Assembly (NCBI GenBank): GCA_003255065.1
Contig: QAOA01007405.1
Location: forward strand, 76,726 to 140,725
Length of the DNA stretch: 64,000 nucleotides
Reading direction: 5' to 3'
From: Cercis canadensis
Taxonomy: Eukaryota; Streptophyta; Magnoliopsida; Fabales; Fabaceae
The notes under the pieces are model-generated. The model worked only from the letters and a program-made list of their open reading frames with translations, searched no databases and was not told where the DNA came from. Below are positions 45,841 to 58,300 of this stretch, one piece after another (within the stretch, counting starts at the first letter, position 1; every line of letters starts with the position of its first letter). The position numbers were made by a program, and so were the translations under genes.

Positions 45841-46896
45841 ATGACCAGCAAAGCCAAAAATCACATACACAAACCTAAAAAACTTTATGTTGTCTCTAAA
45901 TATCCTCTCCCTCAGGCTCTTGAAGCTACGTGTGTTTCTCAAGCTCTTAAATCTTCCAATTGGAGAAAAGCTATGTCAGAGGAATTTAATGCTCTAATGA
46001 GCAATGACACATCGGATTTAGTACCCTCTCATTCTCACTATAATATTGTGGGCAACAAATGGGTATTTTGAGTGAAAAGAAATACAGATGACTCCATCTC
46101 TCGCTACAAAGCTCGTCTTGTAGCTAAAGGCCTCCACCAACGCCCCAGTGTTGACTATTTTGATACCTTTAGTCCTGTCATCAAGCCTCAGACAATCAAA
46201 ATAGTGTTTTCTATTGCACTTTCACATGGCTGGCCCCTTTGCCAAATGGATGTGAACAATGCATTTCTTCAAGGAACACTATTTGAGACAGTATACATGG
46301 CTCAACCCTCTGGCTTTGTTCATCAACAATACCCGTCTCATGTGTGCCTACTCAAGAAGGTTCTCTATGGTCTTAAACAGGCCCCGCGTGCATGGTATCA
46401 TGCCTTGCGCACCTTCCTTCTTCAATATGGTTTCACCAATTCAAAGACGAATGCTTCATTGTTCATATATTGGAAAGGTACTATTCTTGCTTACTTTTTG
46501 GTCTATGTTGATGATCTACTCTTAACCGGTAATTCTACTGCTTTTCTCAAGCATTTTATGTCATCACTTGTTGTTGCCTTCTTCTTGAAAGACCTTGGGT
46601 TCCCTAATTACTTTCTTGGTCTAGAACTCATTCCCTCTTCCAAAGTGTTTTTTATCATGCAACACAAGTATATAAGGGATTTACTGGCCAAATCCAACAT
46701 GGAAGGCGCCAAACCCATCACCACACCCTTGGCCACTTCGGCCAAGTTCTCTCATGACTCCTCATCTAGTGATGTCACTATCTACAAAATATTGGTTGGG
46801 TCTTTACAGTATTTGTCTCTTACTCGCCCAGATGGTGCCTACACTGTTAGTCGGCTTGCTCAACACATGCAAGTCCCTATTGACGACCACTATTAG
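45841..46896 (+). pseudogene. Copia reverse transcriptase region
   Basis: The RVT_2 domain is nearly complete: NWRKAMSEEFNAL, then NKWVF, a TGA stop at 46069-46071 where Arg is expected, then [47 protein letters not shown] and the catalytic YVDDLLLTG near 46504. The frame ends at TAG (46894), where intact elements continue. Confidence 0.93.
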
Positions 46897-47379
46897 GCCC
46901 TTAAGAGATTACTGTGTTATCGTCCACCCTCACTTTTGGCATTCTCCTTACTCGAAATGCTCAGCTATAGCTCATTGTCTACTATGATGCTAACTGTGTA
47001 GAAGACACAGCTGATCATTGCTCTACAAGTGCCTATATTGCTTATCTTGGCAATAATCCAATCTCTTGGAGCTCACATAAGCAAAAATCAGTGGCTCGCT
47101 CTTCTACTAAGGCCAAATACCACTTCATTGCTTCTACCTCTGCAGATATTCTCTGGCTTCAAAATTTGCTCCAAGAACTTGGTCTCAAGCTCCCTACGCC
47201 TCCCATTATTTATTCAGATAATATTGAAGCTACCTATCTCTGTGCCAATCCCGTTTTTCACTCAAGAATGAAGCATTTGTCCATTGATTATCACTTTGTC
47301 CAAGATATTGTCTCTAACAACACCTTTAAAGTCTTTCATGTGCCGTCATCACACCAACTTGCTGATCTCCTAGCCTAGT
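46897..47379 (+). pseudogene. Copia RNase H region
   Basis: After a frameshift the frame from about 46980 gives YYDANCVEDTADHCSTSAYI, then SWSSHKQKSVARSSTKAKYH, IYSDN and HLSIDYHFVQDIV, ending HQLADLLA-stop. This is the copia RNase H and polyprotein C-terminus. Confidence 0.9.
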
Positions 47380-47830
47380 ATTGAAAATCAAAAGTGAAGT
47401 ACCCTAATTGCATTCTTGTCATGGTGTCTAAATTGATTGCAACAAATAGAATCCAATTTATGTTACTAGTTTACCTGCAGCCCCTTTGTCCCATAGATCA
47501 ATATTAACCAATAAAATTAGTGGCAGATAGAAGGCAATTGGAACATTTTTTATTTTATTTATTTATTTTTTTTTGCATTGAGGGATCATTACCTCATTGA
47601 ATGGAGTTTAATTGTCACAAGGCCAATCTTCAATTGGCTTCTTGCAAAAACAAATTGGAATTATGTAACTCATTTGTGCTAAACTATAATACTTCATTAC
47701 CTTCTGGCTCCTGCAAACAATGAAGCCCCTCTTGCATTACTCTAACTCACTTTGTCCTGTATACCATCGGTTCCTACTTTTCTTGTCTATAAATTTGATA
47801 TTGCTGCATTCTATTCCTGCTGTAGGAGCT
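47380..47830. other. Sequence after the copia element without recognised features
   Basis: No convincing 3' LTR or gene is visible. T-rich tracts occur near 47550. Confidence 0.45.
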
Positions 47831-48104
47831 AATGGAATGACTGAATTCCCTTCTATGATTGGGTTGGAGTAACATGCAGAGAGTTGCTTACCTATGGAGC
47901 TTGGCTCTTTAAGGAAGCTTGAAATGCTTTATCTAGGATCAAACAAGCCAACAAGGAGGCCTGCCACCCTTTTTAGGTAATATTTCATCACTCAAAAATT
48001 GTTGTAATAAAGAACAACTCGAGGGAATTATTCCACATAACATAGGCTGTTTGAAAAAGTTATCCATATTTGTAATTGACCTTAATAAACTTTCTAGTAC
48101 AATC

Positions 48105-48425
48105 TTGTAGATACCAAAGTCCAGGCCACTTTCTTGTTGGGCCCAATCAAGCCCAATAATAATAGGCCTAATTAGCCTAATGTCAAAAATGATCATTATA
48201 CCCCACATCCAGGATAAATAGCACTCCCACTCCTATATAAGTACATATACTTTTTACACAGTCTCCTTAATTGCACTTCCCCATACTTTTTACTCGTCTT
48301 ACTTGTGTGCAGGTCTACCGACCTGACCCATAGTACGTGCTGACCTCAATCGCAACACAAGCATCATCAAATCCCTCTTCTTTCTACAATATATCCTATC
48401 TTAGCATATTCTTAATTACACAAAA
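48105..48425. other. Insertion inside the LRR pseudogene, possible solo LTR or TRIM remnant
   Basis: The LRR reading is interrupted by about 310 bases with LTR-like features: tgtagatacc near the start, a TATA-like ctatataag at 48232, and no coding text. Clear target duplications were not found; a short ctag on both sides is the best candidate. Confidence 0.3.
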
Positions 48426-48478
48426 CCAGCCACTAGAATGAAGAATCTCCAATTACTTGAACTAAGATTTAATCAAGC

Positions 48479-48909
48479 ATTGGGTCAATTCCAAAATCAT
48501 AATTCAATATTTTAAGTCTTCAACTTATTGAATTCACTGGTAATAATTTTATGGGATCAATTACAACAACTTTGGAAATCTACAACTACAACCGGTTGTG
48601 TCTAATGGGTTTGAGGGGCTTTTTGACACAAATATTACATTGTGTAAAAGTATTTACCCAAATATTACAAGTTTCAAACTATTTACACAAATATTACACT
48701 TTTTAAAAATTCAAAAATTTAAAAAAAAAAAGATTTTCGAACACGTGGGACCCACCGGACACGCCGTGAGNATTGGGTCAATTCCAAAATCATAATTCAA
48801 TATTTTGAGTCTTCAACTTATTGAATTCACTGGTAATAATTTTATGGGATCAATTACAACAACTCTGGAAATCTACAACTACAACCGGTTGTGTCTAATG
48901 GGTTTGAGG
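48479..48909 (+). repeat. 138-bp direct repeat flanking a single-n join
   Basis: The stretch 48479-48616 is repeated at 48772-48909 with very few changes. In between, 153 bases resembling the start of a transposon (repeated acaaatattac, acacgtgggacccaccgg) end at the n (48771). This looks like two overlapping contigs, one with and one without an insertion, rather than a true tandem repeat. Confidence 0.8.
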
Positions 48910-48930
48910 AATGTGCTATATATGGCAATT

Positions 48931-49590
48931 TACAAATTGGCAAGGGCCCAAATGCTTATTTGATAAATGGGAATGGATCAAAGCGATGCAAATTGTAAGT
49001 TAATTTTAATATGTATTTTCTTTAAATATGTTCCCTAAAAAGACTAATTCATAAAATAATTTAGATAATATAATAGTGTGTGGGTTTTTTAATCTTAAAC
49101 GTTTCTATAAAATGATCATCATCTTCAAATGCTTTTATTAATATTTACAAAAGCATAAGCATGTGATCCTAGACAATAAACCTCTCCATTATGCTATATA
49201 TATAGCACTATTTGAAATGTTTCTTTTAATATTTCTATAATAACATGCATTCAAGCACAAGATATAGATGTTAGACAATTTACATGTACTTTGACAAATA
49301 CTTCACAATATAAGTCCTTAAAATTTGTAAAATGATCATCATCTTCAAGTGTTTCTTTTAAGATCTACAAAAGCATTTGTGATCCTAGACAAATAAATTT
49401 CTACCATGGTAAAAAAAGACAATAAACCTCTATATTATGCTATAGGGATTTTTTTTAAAAAAATATTACTCTAGAGTAACATGCATTCAAGCACAAGATA
49501 AAAATGCTAGACAATTCATTTATATTTTTTTCTCAAAAAAATTATGGATACAGGTTTTTTACTAACATTTCCGTGTAAAGCTGGGCCCAA
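48931..49590. other. Intergenic, with internal repeated block
   Basis: A block with aatgatcatcatcttcaa, aaagcat, gatcctagacaataaacct and acatgcattcaagcacaaga is repeated (about 49110-49270 and 49330-49510), suggesting an old tandem duplication. No gene is supported. Confidence 0.55.
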
Positions 49591-49599
49591 GTACACAAT

Positions 49600-49926
49600 A
49601 TAGCCCAGTCCAAAAATGAATATAAGCCCATAACACAGTAATGACGTGGCGCATTTATAGCCGTCTCTTACTTGGTCTAGGCATGCTACAGATTTTGAGT
49701 TGGTCCATCTTTAAATTCACCGTGTTGTAGCCGAAAAGAAAGTAATAAACTTAAGAAGGAAGGTAACAAGCACGTGAGAAGCATACTTAGCCGAAAGAAA
49801 AACCACTACAAAACCTTTCCCTCCTCAAATTTCCACAACTCATTTCCCTTGTCTTGTTTGTTCTTCCTCCGAGAGTTCGCTTCTGATTCTTTGGAGAAGT
49901 CGAAGCCATTGTCTATGTACTCAAGG
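49600..49926 (+). promoter_or_regulatory. Candidate HEN1 promoter and non-coding first exon
   Basis: A leader-like CT-rich stretch (about 49805-49926) ends ctcaag followed by gtacta, a usable splice donor. The first coding exon of HEN1 begins after an acceptor at 55296-55298 (tgatgcag), which implies an upstream 5'UTR exon. This is the best candidate I see. If joined, it would also make a very short upstream open frame (ATG at 49916). The intron would be about 5.4 kb and hold the LINE, MITE-like and hAT-like elements. This is inference from layout only. Confidence 0.3.
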
Positions 49927-50812
49927 TACTATAACTACTGTTTTGTTTTTTAACTTTTTTTTTCATATTTTGCTTTCGTGCAATTGCTTCACACCTTTCA
50001 TTTGCTTCTGATTCTTCCCCTTTTGAGTCTTTATAGTATTTCCGAGTCTTTTCTCTTTTCAATTTTCTAGCTTGTGCATTCTGGGTTTCCATCTCAAATT
50101 CCATTTCCTACCCCCTTTTGAGTCATGTTAATCTTTCCCATGTTTTCTCTTTGCAATTCTCTTACTTGGGCATTATGGGTTTCCCTCTCTAATTCATCCC
50201 CTTCCTATCTGCCTTCGGCATCCTCTCTCACCATCTCCATTCCTCGAGAACCCCTTCCTCTTTTGTTCTAAAGGAATTTTTTTTTTATGCTTATGTACAA
50301 TCATTATGTAAAGTGAAGGCCTTGTATATTTCGTTGGGCATGAATGAGTTGTTTGAGAGTTTTCCCTTTAAAGATGTTGAAGCTTAATTACCCACCTATA
50401 GGGTGCAAAGTGGGGAAGGGTGGCTTTTGGGCTTTTACTTTTTGTACGTGTTTTCGTTACCGTTTTGTGAATTTGTTACTTGGTTACTTAAATTGGTGCT
50501 TTGATTAGACTATGTACAAAGTAATATCTAGATTCACGATTTCTTTGTCTGTATTATAATTTTTCTGTTAATAGGTTTACATTTGCTAGATTAGTAAATT
50601 TTTAGCTCCTTTGTGTCCGTTTTCAGTATTTGGGGAATTTGGGATGTGGAGGGTTGTAAATATGTCCTTAAATGATGAACATATGCTCAAAAGTTTAACT
50701 TTTTCGGTTCTTATTCTGATTATACTAGTATTTTGTTTTTGATTTCCACTAAAAAAGAAAAGGATAAATTCAGAGTATTTATGGTCTGCATCAGAATAGA
50801 TGGGATGAAAAT

Positions 50813-52009
50813 TTGGCCAATACAACTCATTCGAGTCCATGGAAATTCATCTCTAAGGGTTATGGTTTGTTGGCTTCCTTAAAAGTGGAGAATGGATCCA
50901 GGATTAGATTTTGGGAAGATACTAGGGTGGGGGATTTCCCTTTGTCAGATTCTCCTCGCCTCTGCCTTCTTTCAGGTCTTCACCATGCCCACATTATAGG
51001 TTTCTATTGCATCCATGGCTCCAACTCTTCTTGGAACTTCCATTTTTTTAGAAATTTGAACAATAGAGAAGCCTCTGAATTAGAATCGCTTTTGCCTTCT
51101 TTCAGGTCTTCACCATGCCCACATTATAGGTTTCTATTGCATCCATGGCTCCAACTCTTCTTGGAACTTCCATTTTTTTAGAAATTTGAACAATAGAGAA
51201 GCCTCTGAATTAGAATCGCTTTTGCTTCTCCTCGACCCTATTCATTTGTCTACTAGCTTGGATACAAGGATCTGATCTCTTGATTCATCTGGGATTTATT
51301 CATGCTAATCCTACTTTACCTTTCTCACCCATTCTCCTAATCAAGATAAATTGCTTCTAACAAAACCTATTTGGAAATCAAAGTCCCCCTCAAAAGTTAA
51401 GGCTTTTGTTTGGACAATAGCCCTCAACCAAATCAATGCCAACAGCCAGCTGCTAAATTTTAGGAAATATAAAGCTTTATCTACAAATATGTGTGATGTG
51501 TAAATCCAATTCAGAAACAGTTGCCCATCTTTTTCTTTATTGTCCAGCTGCCAATTGCATTTGGAATACGCTTTTGGGTGTGTTTAGCGAAGATTGGGTG
51601 TGCCCTTAAAGTTTGGATCAGCTCCATTTGATTAGATTTAGAGGTTTCAGTGGCAAGAAGGAAGGAAAAGCTCTTTGGCAGTGTGTTATGTTCGTTATTC
51701 TTTGGTGTGTTTGGCTAGAGAGTAATGCCTATAATTTCAAGGAGAAATATCTGTCAATAGATCTTCTGTAGGATAAGGTGTTCTTGGCCTCCCTCTAGTG
51801 TCATGTACATGGTTTCTTTATGGGGATTCCTTGACTAGTATACAGAGAGACTGGAGAGCCATTTTTTTTAATGTTTCTCTTTCTTTTTGTAGTTTTTTTC
51901 TAGTTGAAGGAGGATTTCTTGTCCTCCTCTTCCTTTATTCCCTTTCTCTTTTTCTAATGAAACTTCTTCTTCATTAAAAAAAAATAATAATAAAATAAAA
52001 TAAATAAAT
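50813..52009 (+). mobile_element. 5'-truncated LINE (L1-type) with A-rich tail
   Basis: The frame matches the C-terminal part of plant LINE ORF2: NGSRIRFWEDTRVGDFPLSD, then FRNLNNREASELE, KPIWKSKSPSKVKAFVWTIA and the zf-RVT motif CVMCKSNSETVAHLFLYCPA, down to LWQCVMFVILWCVWLE. Stops and shifts occur (for example near 51270 and 51606). A T-rich 3' UTR and an A-rich tail (51975-52009) follow. A 130-bp internal tandem duplication is present (50964-51223). Confidence 0.88.
50964..51223 (+). repeat. Perfect 130-bp tandem duplication inside LINE
   Basis: The unit beginning gccttctttcaggtcttcac at 50964 is repeated immediately at 51094 without visible change. The frame shifts because 130 is not a multiple of three. 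The identity of the copies indicates a very recent event or an assembly artefact. Confidence 0.9.
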
Positions 52010-52119
52010 TAAGTGTTGGATTGGATACTAATTACTTTCACTTGATTTGGATCCCTATTTGTCACTTCCCTCAGCTCAACTAGCCCAAGGTAACTAAGGC
52101 CAAACCACATGGCCTAAAA

Positions 52120-52838
52120 GGGTCTGTTTGAGAGTTTTTTTAGAGGGGAGAGGAGAGGAGAGGAAAGGGAGGGAAAGGAAGGGAAGGGAAAGGGAGGCAT
52201 TTTTCTCTCATTTGTTTGGATGATTAAAATGAGTAAAAGGAGAGGAAAATAAAGGAAAAGTCTTATTATAAAATATTTTTACTAATTTACCCTTTATTAT
52301 CTTTTCACTTTTTTATTATTTCAATTTTTTAATTATAAATTTAATTATTATTTATTATTTAAAAAATAAAAATTGAAAATAATCGAATTGTATACTATTT
52401 GATTTATTAAAAATATTTTTAAGTAAGAAGAATAAATTTTTAACCAATTAATAATGATAATATATATTGAGCTATTGAGTATTGACAATAAGTAATTATT
52501 TTAACCCATTAATTGATTAAGCATATTGACTTTTTCTTTGCCACCAACCCCACCCCACCTATCTTGAAATTATTGACAACAGGTGATTGCACGGCAAAAC
52601 AGTACTTTGCTTCTTTTATGTGAGAGTATGGGCAAAATAGTAAATTAATTCCTTACCTCTCCAAACCCCTCAATTTGGGGGGTTAAAATTTGTGGAAATA
52701 AAAAGGAGTGTAAGGGTTAGAGTTTAACCCTTAGTTTCCTTCCCCTTTCAAACTTAAAACTCCCAAACAAGGGAGTGTGCTCTCTTATTCCTTTCCTCTC
52801 CTCTCCTCTTCCTTCCAAAAAAACTTCCAAACACACCC
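52120..52838. mobile_element. Long-TIR MITE-like element, right arm (no nested insert)
   Basis: The left end gggtctgtttgagag and the inverted right end gggtgtgtttggaag are related. Purine-rich tracts follow each end. A flanking aaa is a possible target duplication. It equals the outer element of the left arm and shows the empty site (ccttacctctcc, about 52650-52661) of the nested insertion. Confidence 0.65.
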
Positions 52839-52924
52839 AAAGAGTCTTAGTAGTCAAATCTTAGTGCTTATATAGTATCATTTGATTCCTCACATATCTG
52901 GTGTGGGACTTGGGGGTATCACAC

Positions 52925-54374
52925 CAAGGTTTTAAAAACCAGACCGGACCGATTGGTTCAATTGGTCGGACCGGTACTCGGTTCAGGGTCTAAAACTGCT
53001 TGAGCGATTAAACAGATAAAAACCGGTGTGAACCAGTAAAACTAATGAACAATAACTGGCCAGTTCACAACACATGTTTTTTTTTTTTTTTTAGATTTTA
53101 AACCAAAATGGTGTCGTTTATCACCTGTTTCATTAACTCGGTCACCTCCTCCCTCCCTCCCTCGCTTTGACCCTTTGCTTCTATTTTCCCCAAACTCATT
53201 CTGAAATCCCTAGCACGAGCTCACTTACTCACTCTTCCTCATGTGAATAAAAGCCAAGTGAAATCCCCAAAATCTTGCTGCATCTGTCTGTGGTTCAGAA
53301 GATAGCAGGACAGTCTTATCTTGTTTCTAGGCTTGTGGTCAACTCTCACTCCAAAAACTATAGCACATGCTTCAATGGAGGTGCACAGGGATTGTTTGTT
53401 CCACTGCATAGCACCCAACTCTCACTCCAAAATGTGGTTCTTGTTTTCTCCACTGCTAGCCCCACTGATTGTTTGTTCCATTTGCTTTTTCATTGATATT
53501 CTGTGCTATCCTCTGCCTTTTTCCGTTATGGCATTACAAAGGAAAGGGGAAATACTATAATTATGAGCATTTATGTGCGCTGCAATTTGTTACTAGTATG
53601 CATTTCTAGTTCTTTTCATTATATTCAACCACATGTGGTTTCTTTGCTATATCTATAGGTTACTGTGAGATGGCAGTAGTGTAATGAAATTGATGCCAGA
53701 ATGTTTATTGTCATATAAATCTTATGCAGCTTTGTAATGAAACAGGTTAGTGAGGAAGCAAGTGAGAAAATTTCGGAAATTGAGCAGAAATATAATGAGA
53801 TACGCAAGAAAAAGAGTTTCAGGGGAGAGGGGGAGTGAAAGAGTTGCAGATGCCAATGGGTAATAAAATACAAGAACAAGAGTTTCAGGGGAGTGCGGGA
53901 GGGGAAGAGTGGCAGAGAGGAGAAAGAATAATTAAGAATAAAAAAATTAAGAATAGATAGTTTTGGACTTCTAGTCTTCAATTTGCACATTGGTTTGGTT
54001 GTTTGTCTCCTAGTTGATCCTTATTCCCAAAGGGCATTTAATAGGCAGAGAGTTAACAAGGGCTGGACCTTAGTTCTTATTTTTAATGCAAGTATGGAAT
54101 CTCTTGTGTCTTGGTTGAACATAATTTATGTCTTGATTGAGTGGTTTATGGATATTTCTTTAAGTTTGAGTATGTATTTAAATTTTTAAGTTTAAAATTT
54201 TTATTTATGGGTTAAGTTTGATAATTTGTGCTTCATCTTCCATATTTTTTTTTTTGTAAATCTTTAAATTTGGAAAAAACTTCAATTTAACCGGTTCGAC
54301 CGGGCGGTCCAACCGGTCCGACTGATATTTTTTGCGACACCGATTCGTTCACCGATCCGGTTTTTAAAACATTG
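52925..54374. mobile_element. Non-autonomous hAT-like element, right arm (TSD TATCACAC)
   Basis: Same insertion as 2046-3473, with the same 8-bp duplication (52917-52924 and 54375-54382), so it predates the segmental duplication. Terminal accggt-type motifs are slightly better preserved here. It contains the presequence-like frame (from about 53275) and the NRP/SET-like fragment (53746-53814). Confidence 0.83.
53746..53814 (+). pseudogene. NRP/SET-like captured exon fragment, right arm copy
   Basis: It reads VSEEASEKISEIEQKYNEIR then KKK. It is identical to the left-arm copy except for the first residue. See 2861-2929. Confidence 0.5.
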
Positions 54375-55358
54375 TATCACACTTCATTCTATACTTTAGA
54401 CAGTTTATTTTAATTTGCTTACCTCTCTAAAGTCTTCTGGTTCTAATAAATGATTGTGCAGTATCCTAAATATGCTCTACTTGCTAATGATTTTGGTTAC
54501 ATGTAAAAGTAGGTGCTGTTTCCTTATGTTCTATATCTGGAAGTTTGTTAGGAAAATTTCTTTTTATATTTCCTGAATCATGGTGCTAATCAAATTTATA
54601 TCATGCCTGAGAGAAACTAGTAGATATGGACATGTTTGCTTGATTTGTTTGATCCTAAATTTGATGCTAATACAACAATTACTGATCATGTTGTTTATAG
54701 AGAATTGGCTAAAAATGGCGGTTTTGTTTTCTTTCTAGTTATTATAATCAGTCAACATGTAAAATATGATTGTATACGAGTAACATAACTCTCTAAGTAT
54801 TAGGCATCTTAAAATGACTTGCTTATGAGTACCTTATTGTTTATAAGTTCAGATGGTTAGATTTATGAGGTGGTTAGGAGTTGACATTTCACATTTTACG
54901 TTGAAAATAGCATTTAGGAGAATGCTGAAAAGATTAATTCAGTTTGATGTGTATTATAATGACTATAATTAACATTTTTGACATACCTGTAATTGACATT
55001 TTATGAGGTGGTTTGGAGTTGACATTTTACATTTACATTGAAAATAACACTAAGGAAGAATGCTGAAAAGATTAATTTGGTTTCATAAGTATTATAATGC
55101 TATAATTAAGATTTTTGCCATACCTGTAATTGATGGTTTGAGTTTTCTTTCTCTGATACTGATTAAAAGAAATCAAATAAGGCTCTGATGCATTTTCTGA
55201 GCTTTTTATTGAAAGACGTATCTCTCCATGAAATGGGGAGGTGTATCTTGCATATTAATAACTTGTTGATCTGACCACATCAAATTTTAATGATGCAGGA
55301 GATACTTGCCAATCTAAATCATTGGTTTACAAGGATATAAGATTCTGGGAGCATTCTG

Positions 55359-58300
55359 ATGGAAAGCAAAGAACTTCCTGCTGGTACATTGAATAAAAAA
55401 ACCCTTACACCCAAGGCTATAATATTTCAAAAATACGGCAATAATGCCTGCTACAAGGTAGAGGAAGTCAAGGAGTCTAGTCAAACTGAGATAGGACTAA
55501 TTATTCCACAGAAAGGTCCCTGCCTTTATCGCTGTACATTGCAGCTTCCTGAACTTTCTGTTATGTCAGAGACCTTTAAGAAAAAGAAGGATGCTGAACA
55601 ATCTGCTGCAGAGATGGCTGTAGAAAAGGTTTGAGTTAGTTTCAGGATGACAGTGTACAATTATTAACTTTCAAAATTGTATTTCATACTTAATTCCAAT
55701 TAAAATTAAACTTAGATTTCTATATGTTGTCATGATTGATAGCCCACTTTCTTTATCTCCACTTACTATTATTTTAGTGATAGTTGTAGCCTCATAGGAT
55801 TTGCCCTTGAAATTCTTTATTTATTTGAACCCATGCTTTGTAAGCTAGGAATTAGAGGTGAACCTGTAAACCTATGCTTTGTGTTCTGATGTATGGGATT
55901 CTTATAGCTGAAAAGTCATAAGAGTTCCTTTTATTTGACTTCCACTGCTATTGGGTCTTGTAGTACAATGTTTTACATCATATTTGAGGAGTCCAAAAAA
56001 AAAAAAAAAGACTGTTTGAAGCATACTATTCCACATGATGTAATTCTTAGGGTCTGGGCTAAGAATTAAGTAGATCTTTATTTGGAAACTTTTGAATTCT
56101 TGAAATTATAACGTGGAATTAGGATTCCGATTCCTTAGAACACACCAAACACAAATTAGAATTGAAAATTCTGATTTTTGGGATGTGGAAGACTGCCATA
56201 TGCGTAAAATAGAATTGGTCCATCTGTTTTAGATTTTCTTAGCCTTGAGTTTTCAATTGTGATTTAAGTGGAATAAATCTTAGTATGCATCTGGTACCCA
56301 TGACAGTTTATTTTTTGAGGCGCTATCATCCTTTATCCATGAAGAGAGGACAGAAATTCCATGTGGTGGTAATTTTTTGTAGGGCTAGATTGTATTTTAT
56401 CCTGACTCATTCTTTAATGACACTATTTTTTTAATAATAAGAATAGTCTGGTACATCTTTTTCTGTTATATTCTAAAGCTACATTTTGATTTGATGCATT
56501 TTTCCTATTTCAGGTAGTTTTTTCTGAATATTTTTTGACTGCTACACACAAACTGGTTTCTTATCTTTTTCATCTGCTAACTCATCTGTCTTATTGTCTA
56601 GTCGAAGATAATAGTTTTTTTTCTTTCACAATGATACAACTATTATTATGCTGCTGCAGCTTGGCATCAATCCTAGAACGACTGATCCCACTCCACAGGA
56701 AGCATGGGAAAGTTTAGTTGCTCGAACAAGACACTTATTTTCAGAAAAGGTAGGTACTCCTATTGGGTTTTAAACCGCTTCTACTATGTTTAAGAAATTA
56801 TGACTACTGTAAATTATGAAAAATAAGTAGATTAAGAGCAGCACAATTCCTCCCCCCTCCCCCCTTCCCGGTTGCAATCAATGGTTTTCAGGTAGTTAGA
56901 TAGCCATAAGAATCCCATGTTGATTTTGTGGCCCATCATGGTTAATCAACTCACTTATGTTCTTTTTTGTATGCATCAACTTTGAAGCTCCAATTGCCAT
57001 ATTCTGGTCTATATATAACTTTCAGTTCTTTGTTAAGTTAGTTAAGTCATAAGGTGTTGGCCAAAATAAATAAAAAGTCATAAGGTGAAGAAGTTTGCAT
57101 ATTTTTGGTTAACTGGATCCTTATTTTTATCTGATCTTATATTGTTTATATACTTTTTATTCTACAGAGATCCATTTCAAGTTGTTGAGCATATCTGATA
57201 TGTTCCTTTATCCTGTATAGACTTTAATTTTTAACTGGAAAAAAGATGGAGAATTAAATGAACGGGATTCACATTGCCCCTTGGTTACTAAATTGCTTAG
57301 TAGAAAGTAAGGTAAATTTTCTGAGTGGATCTGATATCTGTTGAGTTGTTGGAACCTCTTGTCTGATAGTGTGGCTTGGATACTTTAAATTCCACTGAAT
57401 CTCTCTCATTCTACAATTTCAGATAATCTTTCAAGTTTCTTTTTTTTCTTCTGAGTTATTAATTTCTTTTTTTAATATATTTATACTTATTTTGCTTGGC
57501 CATTATGGTGACAGATTAGTGAAAAGGAAATTAAATTACTTTGATTGACACTATGTTGTTCCAGCATTATCTTTCAGTGAATTGTAGTCAGTCTGATAAT
57601 TGTTCTTCTTTTCCTTTCAACATTGCTGCAGTTCCTTTCATCTCTTCATCCACTCAATGGTCACTTTGGAGCCGCTCTGTGGAGAAAAGGTGATCTTTGC
57701 GGGTCAATTCCTGTTTCTGTCATTGCTGTCTATGACCTAAAGATTTGTAACTTGTGTAAATTTATTAATCCGGCTGTGGAGTCATATCCATTCTTCGTTA
57801 TTTTGTGCATAATGAGGGCTGCTAGGAAGTTATCTGATTACCTTGCTACTTCTGAACGGTGTCTTTGGATTAGAAAGCAGAGCCCCTACCCTCAAGAGAT
57901 TATAGAATCATTAATGACAGAAGCTGTCTCACTAGAAGACATTCAGGTTGCAGCTATACGAATTCCAAGTTCAGTGGAAAAATCTGTTGAAGCTGTGAAT
58001 CTTCATATTTCTTCAAAAGAGTACTACCTGGATGTGATTGCAAATGAACTTGGTTTAGAAGATGCTGCTAATGTTCTAATTTCAAGGTAGGACAAAAATA
58101 TGAGAAGGTTTCTTGATTGAAATGGTTGCTGACTAACTTGTACTTGCGCTCTGACAGGAATGTAGGTAAAACATCTTCTGAGACAAGACTGTTCTTTGCT
58201 GCTCCCATATCATATCAACTGGATTCATCTTTTGATTTGCTAAATGGGAAAGAAAGTCTTCATTATGAGGGATCTCTAAATGTAAGGGCAGGTTACTTGT

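Larger units (their letters stand above)
43241..47379 (+). mobile_element. Degenerate Ty1/copia retrotransposon, interrupted by CACTA end
   Basis: A primer-binding site tggtatcaaagct (initiator-Met tRNA type with one mismatch) at 43241 is followed by gag, zinc knuckle, protease, a long interruption, then reverse transcriptase and RNase H in copia order. The integrase core is missing. The upstream ~250 bases may be the 5' LTR, but I could not find a matching 3' LTR after 47379. Several in-frame stops and at least one frameshift make it inactive. Confidence 0.9.
47850..48930 (+). pseudogene. LRR receptor-like (Xa21/EFR-type) pseudogene fragment
   Basis: Frames give MELGSLRKLEMLYLGSNK (from 47897), then NISSLKN, LEGIIPHNIGCLKKLSIFVI and LNKLSSTI, followed by a stop. 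About 300 bases further on come MKNLQLLELRFNQ and, in another frame, QLIEFTGNNFMGSITTTLE. These follow the plant leucine-rich-repeat consensus LxxLxxLxLxxNxLxGxIP. Several frameshifts and stops, plus an insertion at about 48105-48425, show decay. No kinase region is seen. Confidence 0.75.
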
